The position numbers were made by a program, and so were the translations under genes. Source: Crocodylus rhombifer (Eukaryota > Chordata > Crocodylia > Crocodylidae). From it: 64,000 nucleotides of DNA. The stretch is taken from assembly GCA_038503035.1 (NCBI GenBank), contig JAVSML010024599.1, positions 1,368,980-1,432,979 on the forward strand, given 5' to 3'. The notes under the pieces were generated by a model, which had not been told where the DNA came from, did no database searches, and saw nothing but the letters and a program-made list of their open reading frames with translations. Positions 1-11,270 of this stretch are shown here, one piece after another; the stretch's first letter is position 1, and each line of letters opens with the position of its first letter.

Positions 1-1594
1 TGCCTGCCAAAAAAAATCCTGGCGTATTAGGGAGTTTTGTTTCCATCCTCTGTTGCTCAGTGTCCCAGAATAGTGTGCACATCCAGATCCAGTTTTAAGA
101 TGTTTGTGATAGTTTTCTATTGTCTTTTTTTCTGTTTACATGAGTCAGTGTTTAGTACTGAACTCCTTTGTTCTAGCCCCACCAACCCCAGATGTCTACA
201 TATTTATTTTCCAAAATAATTTTTGGGCAGCCTTCTCAGTCATCAAGCAGTATCCTCTATAGAGGTTCCCCTGCAGTTGTGCTCCTCTTCTTGCTTTGCC
301 TGCAGTCATTAATAATGATGATCCACCAATAGCATTTTTAAGAAGGGCTATTTGTTCCCAGTACACCTTTGGCTGTACCTATTCAGGCATACCAGCTAAA
401 CAAACCAGGTCTACACTGAGGAGATTTTGTAAAAGACTACCAACACTTATTCAGCTTGTCTGGTGCAAGATGCACTGTAGTTACCACAAAATGTAAATTT
501 GTAGGATCTGTGACCCCAAACCTGCTCTGATTCTATTTAAAAGACTTTGGGTTGAACCAATATATGAAGCCCATGTCTGTTAGGCCTCACTAAAATGAAC
601 CTCTTTGGGCAACAATGGCTTTTGTCAGTAGAGTCCCTCCCCAGAAATATCTAGTTGAGGTTATTCATGCACAAATTACATAAAGATTTAGTATCATCAT
701 AAGCCAACTGTCTGCACGTCCTGGATGACATGCAAATATGACATTGACTAATCTGTTTTAAACATCCAAATTGAGTGAAATGCTAAAAGTAAATGAAAAT
801 AATGAAAAGCAATTTCAATTGTTAAATTCATCCAGTTTCAATAATCTAAGGCACTAGTAATACTGCAGGGACTCTGCTTGATGTTTCATCTGCCAGCAAG
901 TCTACTACACTCTCATGCTTAGTAGACCCCTAAAATTTAAAAAATGAATAGATTATTTTTATCTGAACACAGAACTAATATTTTCAGTTAAAATATTCTT
1001 CTTACATGTTCAGAAGTGTTGTCAACCCAATATATCTCTTACATGCTTTACTGTAGTACAATATTTGCTTTAATCTAGGTAAAAGGCCATGCAGTGAGTA
1101 GAAAAGTATAAGGTAGCAGAGGTGTAATAAACACTGGTTTAATTTTTACAACACAGTATATTGTAGAACTATAAAAGTGTGTGATTGGCTAAGTCATTAA
1201 CACTGTCTTAAATCAAATAAGTGTTTAATGCCTGACACAGTGCTGAAAACCTGTATATCAGCTACTTTCTAATAGAGAATTTGAAAAGAGGTGTTTCCTG
1301 AGTCCAGGATTCTGGAAATAGGCATTATCATAGTCTCTGGTTTAGAAACCATATAATTTCATTAATTTGCCATTATAATTTGTATTTGACTTTTGTACAT
1401 ATTGGTTTTACATCAGCGATTTCTATCACTTTGATTCTTCATTTAAAACTATTTTGAAGAAATAAATGTATTTATCTCTAGAAGACCTAAAAACAGATCA
1501 TAAAGTATTCCAGTGATTGATTTGATTTTTTTCCCCTTTAGTTGCTCTAATAAAGAGATTGCTATAAGAGTCTGAACTTGGTGAACGGATGAAC

Positions 1595-1685
1595 TGTGCA
1601 TATTCCAGGCCTGACCCAAAATTTACTGCAGTCAGTGGAAGCCTTTTCATTGATTCCAATGGGTTTTGGATTAACGGGCCCTATA
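1595..1685. repeat. Ancient reptilian interspersed repeat fragment
   Basis: GGCCTGACCCAAAATTTACT, then a CAGTCAGTGGAAG...CATTGATTCCAATGGG segment and GGATTAACGGGCCC. This paired 'same amount before, Ca-tgga / cca-atggg' arrangement ending in a GGGCCC-type border is common in reptile genomes as an old palindromic MITE-like repeat. The family name is not certain. Confidence 0.4.
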
Positions 1686-2499
1686 TTTAGTCATTCAAAG
1701 TGTTAGAGTATTTTTTTTTTTTTTTTTCAGATGTTGGCTACTGTTTTAGAAGATCTCTATTTTTGGTTGTCAAAGCCGTGGCAACTTAAAGGTTCCTGAT
1801 TTTCAGAGGATAAATGCTGGGGGCATTGTAAAAATTAGAAACCAAATTTTATATGCCTAATTAGTGCAATTCTATTCTACCCTGAAAAACTGTTAATACA
1901 AAAGGTGAGTGGGTCCTCATCCTCTTCACTGCTTTTTTTTTTAAACTTCACAGTAAGCTGATGGTTGTTTCAAACTTAGACGTGTAAATAGATTTTCAGG
2001 GTGGAATCAAATCGTAGTTAGCCATCTAAATTCACTTATGTGTCTAATAAGTAAAATAGAATTTGACCCGGAATCTAGCATTTGATATGACCCTAATTAC
2101 ATGAGACAAATCTGCCACAGACGACTGTTGAGTTCTTAATTCCCAGCCAAACCCGCACCCTCCAATGCTTCAAGGGAAGGTGGTAGCGGTGGGGATTACA
2201 CACATTGCAGCTATAATGAAAGGCAAATAATGTATTCATGGGTAAAAAAAAAATCTGTGTCCTCTACAGGTGACTAGCAGAGGCTGTGAAGCATGGAATT
2301 TCTAGACACCTCCCACACAGAGATTAAGTTTCCCTTTAACCTCTACAAGAGGGTTGAAATATTCCAATATGGCATACTAAGTTTACTATACTGTACTGAG
2401 AAAAATAATTTTTCTTTCATTCAGCCTGATGTAACTTACGCAAACTGATCAACTCGAGGTAAGATCATACTGCTTTATAGTGAAGAAATATCTGAAGCC

Positions 2500-2960
2500 A
2501 GGGCTGCCCACCTTCAGCAGAACTGGAGGCCCCTAGAATCCTCTGCCCCAGCTCAGGTTCACACATAGACCAGCGGTTCCCAAACTCTGACAGACGGCAC
2601 ACCACCAATTTAAAACAATACAACCTTAAGTACCACCAGCCAATTCTTCAGTTCAACCTTAAGTACCAGCAGCAAATCTTAGTCATTATAAAGTAATTGT
2701 AATACATCTGTTAATGTGCACCACTGTCAGGTTGTCTGCATGCCATGGGTGTTACTCATACCACAGATTAGGAACTGCTGAGTAGACAGGCCCAAGGTAA
2801 ATTTAATAGTGACAGCCAAAAACACCTGCAAGCTTTGCTTGTAAGATGTTGGCATGCCAGGAGCTTGTTGTGGCAGCGCAGCCCTGGCCTGTTCCCTGCC
2901 ATCCACCCCAAGGTGCATGTGCCATACTCTGGCACCCATGCTGGAAGTTGCCTACCCCTG
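2500..2960. mobile_element. hAT-type non-autonomous element, interrupted by another hAT
   Basis: The left end CAGGGCTGCCCACCTTCAGC at 2500 and the reverse complement of the right end, CAGGGGTAGGCAACTTCCAG at 2960, align as terminal inverted repeats of the CAGGG type. The second hAT at 2571-2780 sits inside. No clear 8-bp target duplication was found for the outer element, so the pairing of the two ends is tentative. Confidence 0.45.
2571..2780. mobile_element. hAT-type non-autonomous element (inner copy)
   Basis: Left end CAGCGGTTCCCAAACTCTG; the reverse complement of the right end reads CAGCAGTTCCTAATCTG. The left flank CATAGAC (2564-2570) resembles the right flank AGTAGAC (2781-2787), 5 of 7 bases, a worn target duplication. 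The interior holds two short near-copies of AACCTTAAGTACCA (about 2621 and 2656). Confidence 0.6.
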
Positions 2961-2989
2961 GGCTAGAGACTCGTTAACCAAGTCAAATG

Positions 2990-3115
2990 CATAGCATAAG
3001 CTTTTGTAAGCAGCGGTTTACTTCATCAGATGCTTTTAGTTATTAGTCTATAAGGTTCAAGTCTACCCTGCCTTCTGCTTGACTTCAGACTAACATTGCT
3101 AACTACCTCTTTCTG
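2990..3115. repeat. Dispersed repeat with hammerhead-like module, copy 1
   Basis: Positions 3033-2994 on the minus strand read CTGATGA, A, then a 16-base hairpin (GTAAACCGCTGCTTAC), AAAA, and GCTTATGC. The rest (about 3040-3110, ATTAGTCTATAAGG ... CAGACTAACATTGCTAAC) is in plus orientation, so the hairpin module is flipped relative to the body. The copy at 8105 keeps both parts in the same orientation. The body matches a repeat widespread in turtles and crocodilians (TTAGTCTCTAAGG ... CAGACTAACACGGC). Confidence 0.6.
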
Positions 3116-3203
3116 CCAGAGCCTCGGTTTGTTCAGCCCATACTGAAGTCTGCATTGCTTTGGCTTCACTGCTACTGGTACTAAGCCAGGTAGTTTAAAG
3201 GTA

Positions 3204-3720
3204 GGTCAGAAATATAGCTCCCAGCTGTAACTCAGAACAATTTTTGCAAAGCATTCTGAGTTATAACCTTACCCCAGACCAAACAGAAGTTCACTGTTGG
3301 TTCCAGCGAGAAGAGGGTGGGAAGAATCTAGCCATGGGCTGGGAGCCTGCAAGCCAGGTTCCCGTAACAGTGGTCATGGCTCTGCCAGTTTTCGCTGTTG
3401 TCAGAACGGAGACCACTTGTTCTTGGGGCTCCCCAGCTGGTGCTGAAGGGTGGGGTGCTGAAAAATACCCAGACTGAATTCCCGCCACTCCCTTTCTCCC
3501 CTTCCATTCTGAAAACAATGACAGGCTGGGAGGTCCAGAGAGAAAAGTTACAAAAGGCACTACACTTTGAAACATCTTTATCTGATACCTCATACAATCA
3601 GAGGCCAGATTGTCACCTGATCAGCCATTTTTTAAGCTGTTTGCCCCCCTGCTTTTGTGTTTAGTCACAGCTGTAAACTGCTTTCTGTGACCAGATTGGG
3701 TGAAAATTGTCACTTCTCTA
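3204..3720 (-). mobile_element. TIR element, about 515 bp, copy A (inverse of the copy at 40171)
   Basis: This segment is a diverged reverse-complement copy of 40171-40689. Shared blocks are TAACTCAGAAC...TTCTGAGTTA near 3229-3264, CCCCAGACCAAACAGAAG, GCTCCCCAGCTGGTGCTGAA, CCCTTTCTCCCCTTCCATTCTGAAAACA, and CAGCTGTAAACTGCTTTCTG. The outer ends have decayed (TCAGAAATATAGCTCC on the left, GTCACTTCT on the right). The three or four overlapping ORFs here are incidental. Confidence 0.6.
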
Positions 3721-4429
3721 TGCACCCTGGTAGAAGCTACCAGCTCTCCTCTGGATTGCAGCATAGATGTGTCAGATGGTACAAATGAACCCTAGCCATT
3801 TAAACTATAGTAGGCCTTAAGTTGCATGATGGCGATCTGATATAACATTTGCTTGCTTTTCCTTGGCCAAAGTTTGGGTAAGAGAAGAAGAGGAGGCAAA
3901 GGAAATGATGAGGCCAGAGGATGTCACAAGGTGTAAGCCATTTTAGAAAATTCAAGAAACAGGGAATGGAAAAGAAAAAAAAAACTAGGTTAGAGGTCTT
4001 GCTAAAGCTGCTTAAAAGTAAACAGGTCTAATTGTAAACAAGATATAGTGTATATAGAGGATAAGAACTGGCAAATGAAAATTAGAGTAACACCAACTAG
4101 AAACACTTTTATGTATTTTTACTTTATTTAGCAAGCTTTTTGATATTTTAGCCAAGCCATTGAGTATAAAAATCAGGGTTTCATTGCTTAATCTTTGTTG
4201 TTCAGCCTTGAACTACTGAATAGCCTATCTGAAGATGAACTAAGATAAGAGCTTTTTAGTAATTTGATTTGAAACTTAGTTGAAAAGTCCTTTTTCCTAA
4301 CAGAATGGCCACCTGTTTGAGGCTTTTAAAGATGTTATGACTTGGAAAAATGAGTTTTAAATTCTCTCAAGTGTTAACACGATTGAGTACCACTGATCTA
4401 AAGAAATAACAGCCTTTAGACCCTGTGGA

Positions 4430-4723
4430 CCAAATAAGTGTTGTGGGGTCAGTCCACGGGCTAGATCACACCCTGTGCCCCAGAACTGGACCTGCAAGTT
4501 TGGATCTGGATCAGGCTGCCCCTGCTTAGCCCTTTGTGCCCAGAATTGGGTTCTGGAGCCCCACACCACCAGCTGATATGCTGGGATCGAACCCCACACC
4601 AGATCTAGTTCACAGGTCCATAGCTTGTGGGGCTCCCCATGGGCCTGTGAGGAACCCTGTAGGCCAACTGACAAGGTCCTGGGGCCTAGATCTGGCCTGC
4701 AAGCCCACAGTTGACCACTCCTG
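4430..4723. mobile_element. hAT-like GC-rich fragment
   Basis: The right end reads, in reverse complement, CAGGAGTGGTCAACTGTGGG, typical of CAGNGGTGGNCAA hAT termini, with CCAGATCTAGGCCCC inside. The left end is not resolved. A separate hAT-like end, GATTGAGTACCACTG, lies at 4381-4395. No target duplication was found. Confidence 0.4.
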
Positions 4724-4968
4724 TTTTACATGAATCTGCATGTACAATTAGTTGCTTGTTATACCTTATCTGTTTAGTCATCAGTGTCTCCTATGTGTTT
4801 CATTATTAGATTTGCTATTGAAAATGAAGTACCTCTGTGTTTATAGTTATTTAATTTTGGTGGGACTGGGTCTTCCAACTTTCCTTGGTTCTCAGAATAT
4901 ACTGGAGGTAAACAGCCATTAGCAAATATGTTTTAAAACCATACATTTTATCGCATCTTTCTCTAAGC

Positions 4969-5283
4969 CAGTGATTCTGAACCAAGATGTTATGACACCC
5001 TTGGAGTGCTTTGGGAACCCCTTAAAGGTGCTACACAATGTTAGTACTGTTAGGTGCGCAAACATGATTCACAAGATAAACGTACAGATTTCAAATAGGA
5101 ATTCATAGTGTTAAAACTATTCTGACCTGTTGTTGGCTTTCTGAGTTCTTTGCAACTGAAGAATTGCCCAATTTTTATTTATTTATTTATTTGCAGTAAA
5201 AAAGAGTGAAAATTAAGAGCTGACATTTTCTGAGGGATATCTCAAATGTAATGTAGGATGCCTCCAACAATTGAGAACCACTG
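4969..5283. mobile_element. hAT-type MITE, 315 bp, with 8-bp target duplication
   Basis: Left end CAGTGATTCTGAACC; the reverse complement of the right end is CAGTGGTTCTCAATTG. It is flanked by CTCTAAGC (4961-4968) and ATCTAAGC (5284-5291), 7 of 8 bases identical. It contains a short (TTTA)n run at 5171-5193. There is no transposase, so it must have been mobilised in trans. Confidence 0.75.
5171..5193 (+). repeat. (TTTA)n microsatellite
   Basis: Five or so TTTA units inside the hAT-type element. Confidence 0.8.
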
Positions 5284-5989
5284 ATCTAAGCTTTGTAAAT
5301 GTGGATCAGCCTCTAAAATTGTTTGTGGTTATGGCTATTATTTTATTTATTAATTCCCAGCAATGTGTTATTGAATCTTATCTCAAAGGGAATGTTTTGG
5401 TTTGTGTGAAGAAGCAAGTATTGTAATATTGTTCCCTTTGCAGGCATATTTTTGTCTTGATGTATCCCTCCCTCCATGGTAATGAGAATAGATTTCTAGT
5501 CAGGCTTTCTCAGTCACCTGAGATGGGAAATAAAGTCAGTCTATAAGCAGCAGCCAGGCAATGTTCTATAAGTAACCCGATTTTGGAGATCAAACAAGAC
5601 AGGGTGATGGTTATTTGTTAGAGCTTTTAGTTTAGGTATTCTGATTGACTAGTCAGATTGATATCTTGGAGACTGCCTAATTTATTTCTGATTTTAAAAA
5701 CCTGCTGCCTTTGAGGAAGAGAAAAGGCAGCAAGTACTTCTGGGCATGGGTGTTAATTTCCAAATATTTGAATAAAGATTGCTGTTGATGATTGATGCAT
5801 TAAAGAAAAGAATGCATAAAAATTGTCGCCTTTATCCTCCAAATAGAGCTTTTGCAGCCCTTTACAACTTCCCATATGTTAATGAAAAACATTTTCTGAG
5901 AAATTGGCAGCTCTACACTTTGTAGCTGATGCCAGCTTCTTTCATGGACCGGTTCAAGGCAGAGCAGAAGAAAAAAAATGCCTTGTTTT

Positions 5990-6240
5990 AGTGGCTGAAT
6001 TACTCTGACAAGCTTTCACATTGCCCCTCCTCTTATTAATATTCTTTTTGATGTGAGCTTGTAAAACAGAGGATTGGCTGTTAATCTCCAGGATCTCAAG
6101 GGCTTTTGGCAGTGGCCCATAATTGATGTGTTCACATGGCTGTTGTCTGACTACTAATGATTAGACAGCAGTGTTATCTCCCAGCTAAATCAGTGTTGCT
6201 TATAAATCACACTTGATAAACTGCAGTTTCATTTCTTCAA
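5990..6240. other. Possible conserved non-coding element
   Basis: Repeat-free, moderate-complexity sequence with a homeodomain-type TAATGATTA at about 6156-6164 and TTGATAAAC nearby. The ZNF608 locus lies in a developmental gene desert rich in conserved elements (general knowledge); conservation itself cannot be seen from one sequence, so this is a guess by composition. Confidence 0.25.
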
Positions 6241-6659
6241 AGGGTCTGTACATGTCTATATACTTTGATAGAACTGCCAGAGGCATTTCATGATTTTATG
6301 ACAGTTTAGATTAGGTTTATTTTTCATTTCACTTGGGCAAAATATTTGAATTTCTACCAAATATAAAGAAGTGTTTTTGTAGTGGGCTCTGTCATACCAT
6401 GACTGCAAAGGAACATGAATATGCCAGCACATTAAAGGAGGGAATAAAAGCAGCACTGAATTGGAGAAAACGATATATGAAACTTAGAGCACTTTTAATT
6501 ACTTGATTTAATAGATATTTGTTATTTGATATCGGATTCACGCAAAGAAACTTGTCTAGATATTTGTTGTTTTCTTATTTGGCGAAAACAGTGCTTCCGT
6601 GATTGGTAAGCTTTCAAATGCTGTAAATGCTGATAACATTTGGGTGATAACAGTAATAC

Positions 6660-6830
6660 ATGAAATAATGTGTGAATGGAGGAAAGATTACCTGGTAGTT
6701 AAATCATTGGATTGAAACTAGAGATCTGGGTTCAGTTCCTGGCTCTATTAGTGATTGTGAAACAATTTGATCACAGTTCTCCATCTATAAAATAAAATTC
6801 CCTAATGGGGATAAAAATGCCCTGGGGAAG
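6660..6830 (+). repeat. MIR-type (CORE-SINE) copy
   Basis: The order of motifs is that of MIR: TAGTTAAATCATTGGATTG, the B-box-like GGGTTCAGTTCCTGGCTC, TTAGTGATTGTGAAACAATTTG, then CTCCATCTATAAAATAAAAT and AATGGGGATAAAAATGCC. It is an old tRNA-derived SINE, well preserved in layout but diverged. Confidence 0.8.
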
Positions 6831-7504
6831 GTGGGGGGGTTCTTAGATGGTATGGTAATGAGGTCACGTTAGTACCTAGACAAAATCAATGAAAAAAGTT
6901 AAACCATTGAAATGCTAAACAAGCTTCAGCGGGACTAGATAGCAGATGTTAATGGATCCTAAAGTCTGCCTTTAGGTAACAGAGAAAAAAAGATTTGGCT
7001 ATCAAGTATCTGTTCAGTGGCCTCTAACCAAATAATATGTTCTCCACCCAGTTACAGTTGTCACCTAATTTGTAACCTTATTGACATTTAATGTTAGAAT
7101 AAGAATGAAAAGGGCACAAAAATTCAGTTCCCCCTCATTCTTAAAGGTACTGCTTTAGGTGCAGTAAGGCCCTTCTTTGGTAACACATGGGTAGATGGGA
7201 AAATTTGCCCTGCTCACTCCTATATAGTTACTTTCTATACATTCCTTTGTATTTGTGTTGCGGGTTAATTTATTCCTTGAGTCTCACTCTTACAAGGCTA
7301 TCAGTAAACATTTTTTCACCAGCACTAAATTCTATTTAAATAAAATGAATGAACAAAAAATAATTTTAGCACTTCACTTTGGGTGGATTTTTCCAATAAA
7401 AAACCTTCACTGCATTTTGACTATTTTCAGAAGGAATTTGTAATGCTCCTTGAAATATCACCGGCAAAGCTGACTTTCTCACTTCCCTGTTAAAACAAGC
7501 ATAC

Positions 7505-7590
7505 TGAGGCAAATTCAGTTGCTTTTCAGTGGAATTACTCTGGATTCACAATGATGTAACCAAAAGCAGAATAGAACCATTTGAATAAGT
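7505..7590. repeat. Ancient reptilian interspersed repeat fragment
   Basis: GGCAAATTCAGTTGC...GTGGAATTACTCTGGATTCACAATGATGTAACC...AGCAGAATAGAACC resembles the widespread amniote repeat with 'GGAGTTACTCTGGATTTACA...GTAACTGAG'. Short and diverged. Confidence 0.4.
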
Positions 7591-7599
7591 GTGTGACAG

Positions 7600-7985
7600 A
7601 TGGAGCATGTCTACAAATACATTTACTGCACAGTAATTTACTGTGCAGTAAGCAGCTTTTAGGCTGGTGTTTACACATGCAGGCATTACAACGCAGTAAT
7701 GCTGTGTGTGGACCAATTTGGGAGTAAAATTAATCCCAAGTCAGCTGCCCACACAGTGTTACTGTGCCATAATGCATCTACATGTGCATTGCTGTGCAGT
7801 AATTACTTGGGTGTAAATTTGTTACCTGCATTATGCAGGTAGCAAATTTATGTCCAAGTTGGCATAAGATGCTATAGTTACTGTGCAGTACAGGCATACC
7901 CGTGTAGAGGCGCGTCCATACTGCACAGTAATTTTCAATCACTGCGTACTAACCTAAATTACTGCACAATAAGTGCACCCACTGA
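7600..7985. mobile_element. Palindromic MITE
   Basis: The segment is made of nested inverted repeats. TTACTGCACAGTA (7623-7635) pairs perfectly with TACTGTGCAGTAA (7639-7651). A 27-bp arm at 7805-7831 pairs with 7833-7859 at 23 of 27 positions around a single central base. The ACTGCACAGTAA/TTACTGTGCAGT motif recurs about six times. The borders GTCTACAAATACA and TGCACTTATTG-type resemble the CATCTACA...TGTAGATG ends of the MITEs at 24870 and 35017. Crocodilians carry an abundant MITE family called Chompy; whether this is it needs comparison. Confidence 0.65.
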
Positions 7986-8104
7986 GGATAATAAAGAGTG
8001 GGATAAAGTTTTCAAAATACCTGCCTGACTTTGGATCTTGTGTTCCATTAGATGGTCCCAGGAGAAGACAGCAGAACACTGAAAGGAATTTAGCACAAAT
8101 AAGG

Positions 8105-8245
8105 CAGTCCCTTCATCTCATCTGAAGTAAACTGTTGCTTACAAAATTTTATGCAGTTCTGTTTTAGTTAGTCTGTAAGATACAACACCCTTTCTTCTGC
8201 AAGACTTCAGACTAGTATGGGTAACCATTTCTCTTACTTATCATA
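8105..8245 (+). repeat. Dispersed repeat with hammerhead-like module, copy 2
   Basis: CTGA at 8122, hairpin GTAAACTGTTGCTTAC at 8127-8142, AAAA, TTTTATGC, then TTAGTTAGTCTGTAAG ... CAGACTAGTATGGGTAACC. Module and body have the same orientation. Compared with copy 1, the CTGATGA core has lost three bases, so any ribozyme would be dead. Confidence 0.6.
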
Positions 8246-9289
8246 GATGCCAATACTGTGGGCAGGGAAGCCTGTCTAGACAAAATTATAACCTATGATC
8301 AGTGAATGCAAAAATAAAGTGGTCTGTAAATGCACCAGTGTCCAAGGTGGTGAGATGAATCCTGTTAACTTTTCAGAATACATTGAAAGCTTCATCCATA
8401 AGGGCCTAATTAGACAGTGATGTGTTTATGGCGTACAGAAAGAGTCAGGGGATCACATTGTAACTGCAAGGATACAGACAGTCTTGGTGAGCCATATAGC
8501 AGGAAAAATAAACATTGTGATGGATTGGCTCATCAGGATCCATGCAAACTGGAGAGTCTAGGAATTAAATCAACGGTATGTTTGTGATATCACAAAACTG
8601 AAATGAGAGTATTCAACAGTATGTACAGAAGTGGGGCAGGTCACAAATGGTTTGGAATACATACAGAAAAAATACAGAAAAGAAAAGGACTGAAATTGTA
8701 GTAGGTATAAAGAGGCCAGAGCAAATGATACAGATCCTTTAGTATACCCTGAGCCTCACTTCACTGTTGGCTACAACAGTGTAAGACTGCAAAGCTAACC
8801 AAGTTAGTAGTATTAGTGCTTATAGGCTCTGTACTGGCTTTGGAGGCAGTTGTCCCAGAAGATAGTGATCATAGGTATGAGCATGTCTGATAGGCAAGGG
8901 ATAACAAATTATTCCAATCTGCCACAATTTGCACAATTGGCTTGGATATGGAGAGTAAAAACCTGAAAGGAACAAGCTCATCAATTGATGTTATTTTAGT
9001 CATGGTACAATGCAGGAATCCATCACCTTCATGTACATACTTAAGCTCGGAAAACTTTATCACAGTAATGTGATAAAGCAAGGACACGTTCATCCTAGGC
9101 CAGAGTGTCAAGGTTGCTCCAACTTTCTACAAGTGAGGCTGGGCATGGAGTTGAGTTCACCTACATTAAGTTCAGTTTTGAACATCAGCTGTTACTGGTT
9201 TGGTGGAGTATTTTCTATAGTTTGATACCACATTTTATTTTAATTGAGCTTCCTGAAGGCTCCAATCCTTAAATCTTTGAGAAGAATGG

Positions 9290-9562
9290 CAACTGTCGAT
9301 CCTACTGGATCATGCTGTATGCAGGAGTCCCACCCAGACCTTGGATGCATATGCCTGGGCAGGAATTTTTGGAGGAGTGGAGGTTGCCTAGACTTTCCAT
9401 CTTCCTTTTAGGCCACTGAGACAGAATCCAAAGACCAGACTGAGCCCAGGTGTTTGGTGCCTTCATGGCTGTAGTTGTTGTATAAGTGTCTGGAAATCCA
9501 ACCCAGGTCTCCTGTGTGGTAGACAAGGACTGTACCACTGAACCACAGGAGACTGCTTCTGA
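9290..9562 (-). repeat. tRNA-Gly-like SINE (minus strand)
   Basis: On the minus strand the head (about 9556-9490) reads GGTTCAGTGGTACAGTCC, then CTTGT-CTACCAC-ACAGG (a complete anticodon stem-loop, anticodon ACC), then CCTGGGTTGGATTTCC (T-arm, B box). From memory of nuclear tRNA-Gly-GCC, 43 of 57 positions agree without a gap. A tRNA-unrelated body of about 190 bp follows, ending near 9290. There is no obvious A-tail. It is a SINE, not a working tRNA: the acceptor stem does not pair and the conserved TTC of the T-loop is TTG. Confidence 0.65.
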
Positions 9563-10602
9563 GAAGAACACCTGTGTGACTACTGTCTTTAGAATTTATT
9601 TTCCTTGTTGGGGTGCGTTCATCTGGAAGGTCATAGAACTACAGGCATCTCTCAGGAAATAGCTGTATCTGATCCTTCACAAAACAAGCATGATCTTAGA
9701 ACTCTCCTATAATTCAGACTGAGACATCAGATTTCCACTGGAAACAGGAGAGAGTCTTATATTTACATTCTCCCCCAATCAAAACAAAGAAAGACTCTCA
9801 TTATTTAGATGTCCTTAGAATGCTGTGACTCTTCAGGATAGTGTATGTCAGGGCCTTTTGAAGGCTGTTTATTTGTCATTAAGGCTTGGAGAAGGGCCAG
9901 GCGGCAACTTGAGATAGTGGATAGTCTTTTCCAAGAAGACTTGTGTTTCCAGGAGAAAAAAAAAACTGTGCCAGAGACATTTAAGGGCCATTTATTACAA
10001 TCGCTGTGATTTTCTTGGGCTGAAAAAAGGGAAGCATGTTCACTAGAAATTTGCAGGTGGTTATCTAGGCATCATCCCAGGCCTCTGCCAAACATTAGAG
10101 TTGCCATGCAGGCTTTCACAGATGCAGCTTTGGCAGAATGGTGTTGCTGGCAGCTGTCAAATGCTAATCTCTCCCATGCTAAAATGGGTGAAACTGCTCT
10201 GGGAAGTCCCAAGCATGTAAGCTAGTAGAGATTGTTGAAAAACAAGAGGAATTTTCTCTGTCTGTTAATTCCCTTTTTCTTGAGATTATTTACAAGTTTA
10301 AAGTCCTTATTTATACGGTTTAACATCTACTAGTAAGTTCAATCCCTGTATCAGAATTTATTGAAAGGTTTTAGTTCATGTTATAATCTTTCTCATTAGC
10401 ATTGTTCATTTCCTAAAGAGTGCGGTCAGCCCAGTTTCCGTGAAAATACTTTTTGTGAGGTATTCATCTGAAGTCTGAGCCTTATTATACATGTTGATGG
10501 GATATGTTGCCCTTGAAAGACTGTGTACTCTGTTGGCTAAAAGGATCTAGAACCCAGCAACTGGACTGGTATAGAAGTTCTTGAAGACAGGTAGGGGATA
10601 GA

Positions 10603-10790
10603 CTGAGGCGGGCAATTATTTCAGGCGGAGGGACACTTACTAAGTTTTGGCAAGCCATTGAAGGCCACATGACAGGCAGCAAGGGGCAGATAAATATTAA
10701 TTTTCTAAATTTTCTTAGGGGCCCCACGGGTCGGATAGAATGGTCTGACAGGCCAGATCCGGCCCGTGGGCCGCATTTTGCCCACCCCTG
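10603..10790. mobile_element. hAT-type MITE, about 188 bp
   Basis: Left end CTGAGGCGGGCAATTATTTC; the reverse complement of the right end is CAGGGGTGGGCAAAATGCGG, the familiar GGCCCGTGGGCCG-containing terminus. The flanks GGATAGAC (10596-10603) and GGATTGAC (10791-10798) match at 7 of 8 bases, with the exact left border uncertain by one base. Confidence 0.7.
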
Positions 10791-11069
10791 GGATTGACAG
10801 ACATGGTTACTTTATTGAAAGAAGGCAGCAGGACTTATATTTGTTTCCATAATTTGCTTTTGAAGGGCTTAAAAGATTTAATATTGCGTTCTGTTTTTTA
10901 AACATTTTTCTGTTGACCTAACATTTTTCTCTATGAATTTTGGGAAAAACATTTTTTTTTTTTAATTTAAACTTTCTTTTGGTAGTACTACAGTAAGCAG
11001 TGACCAAAAGGTTTTGAAATAAGGATTGTTATTAATAGCAGTTTATTTACACCTTTGCCAAAATGATAT

Positions 11070-11270
11070 AGTAGACCTAACAATAAAATTATATAATAAA
11101 ATGACATAATTTGTAGTTATTGGTAAAAGCATACAATAAAATTACACATTCTAGTAATTTAAACAAAAGTAAAATCAAACATAATATATGATGATACATA
11201 AAATTTAATAAAATGAAACAATATAAAATAGTAATAAAAATTAAAAACAGAATTGTATTCAATTTTGCCC
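11070..11270. repeat. AT-rich low-complexity stretch with repeated AATAAAAT
   Basis: AATAAAATTA, AATAAAATGA, AATAAAATTAC, and ATTTAATAAAATGAAAC recur within 200 bases. This may be a decayed tandem array or simply AT-rich intron. The ORFs on both strands here have no coding character. Confidence 0.5.
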
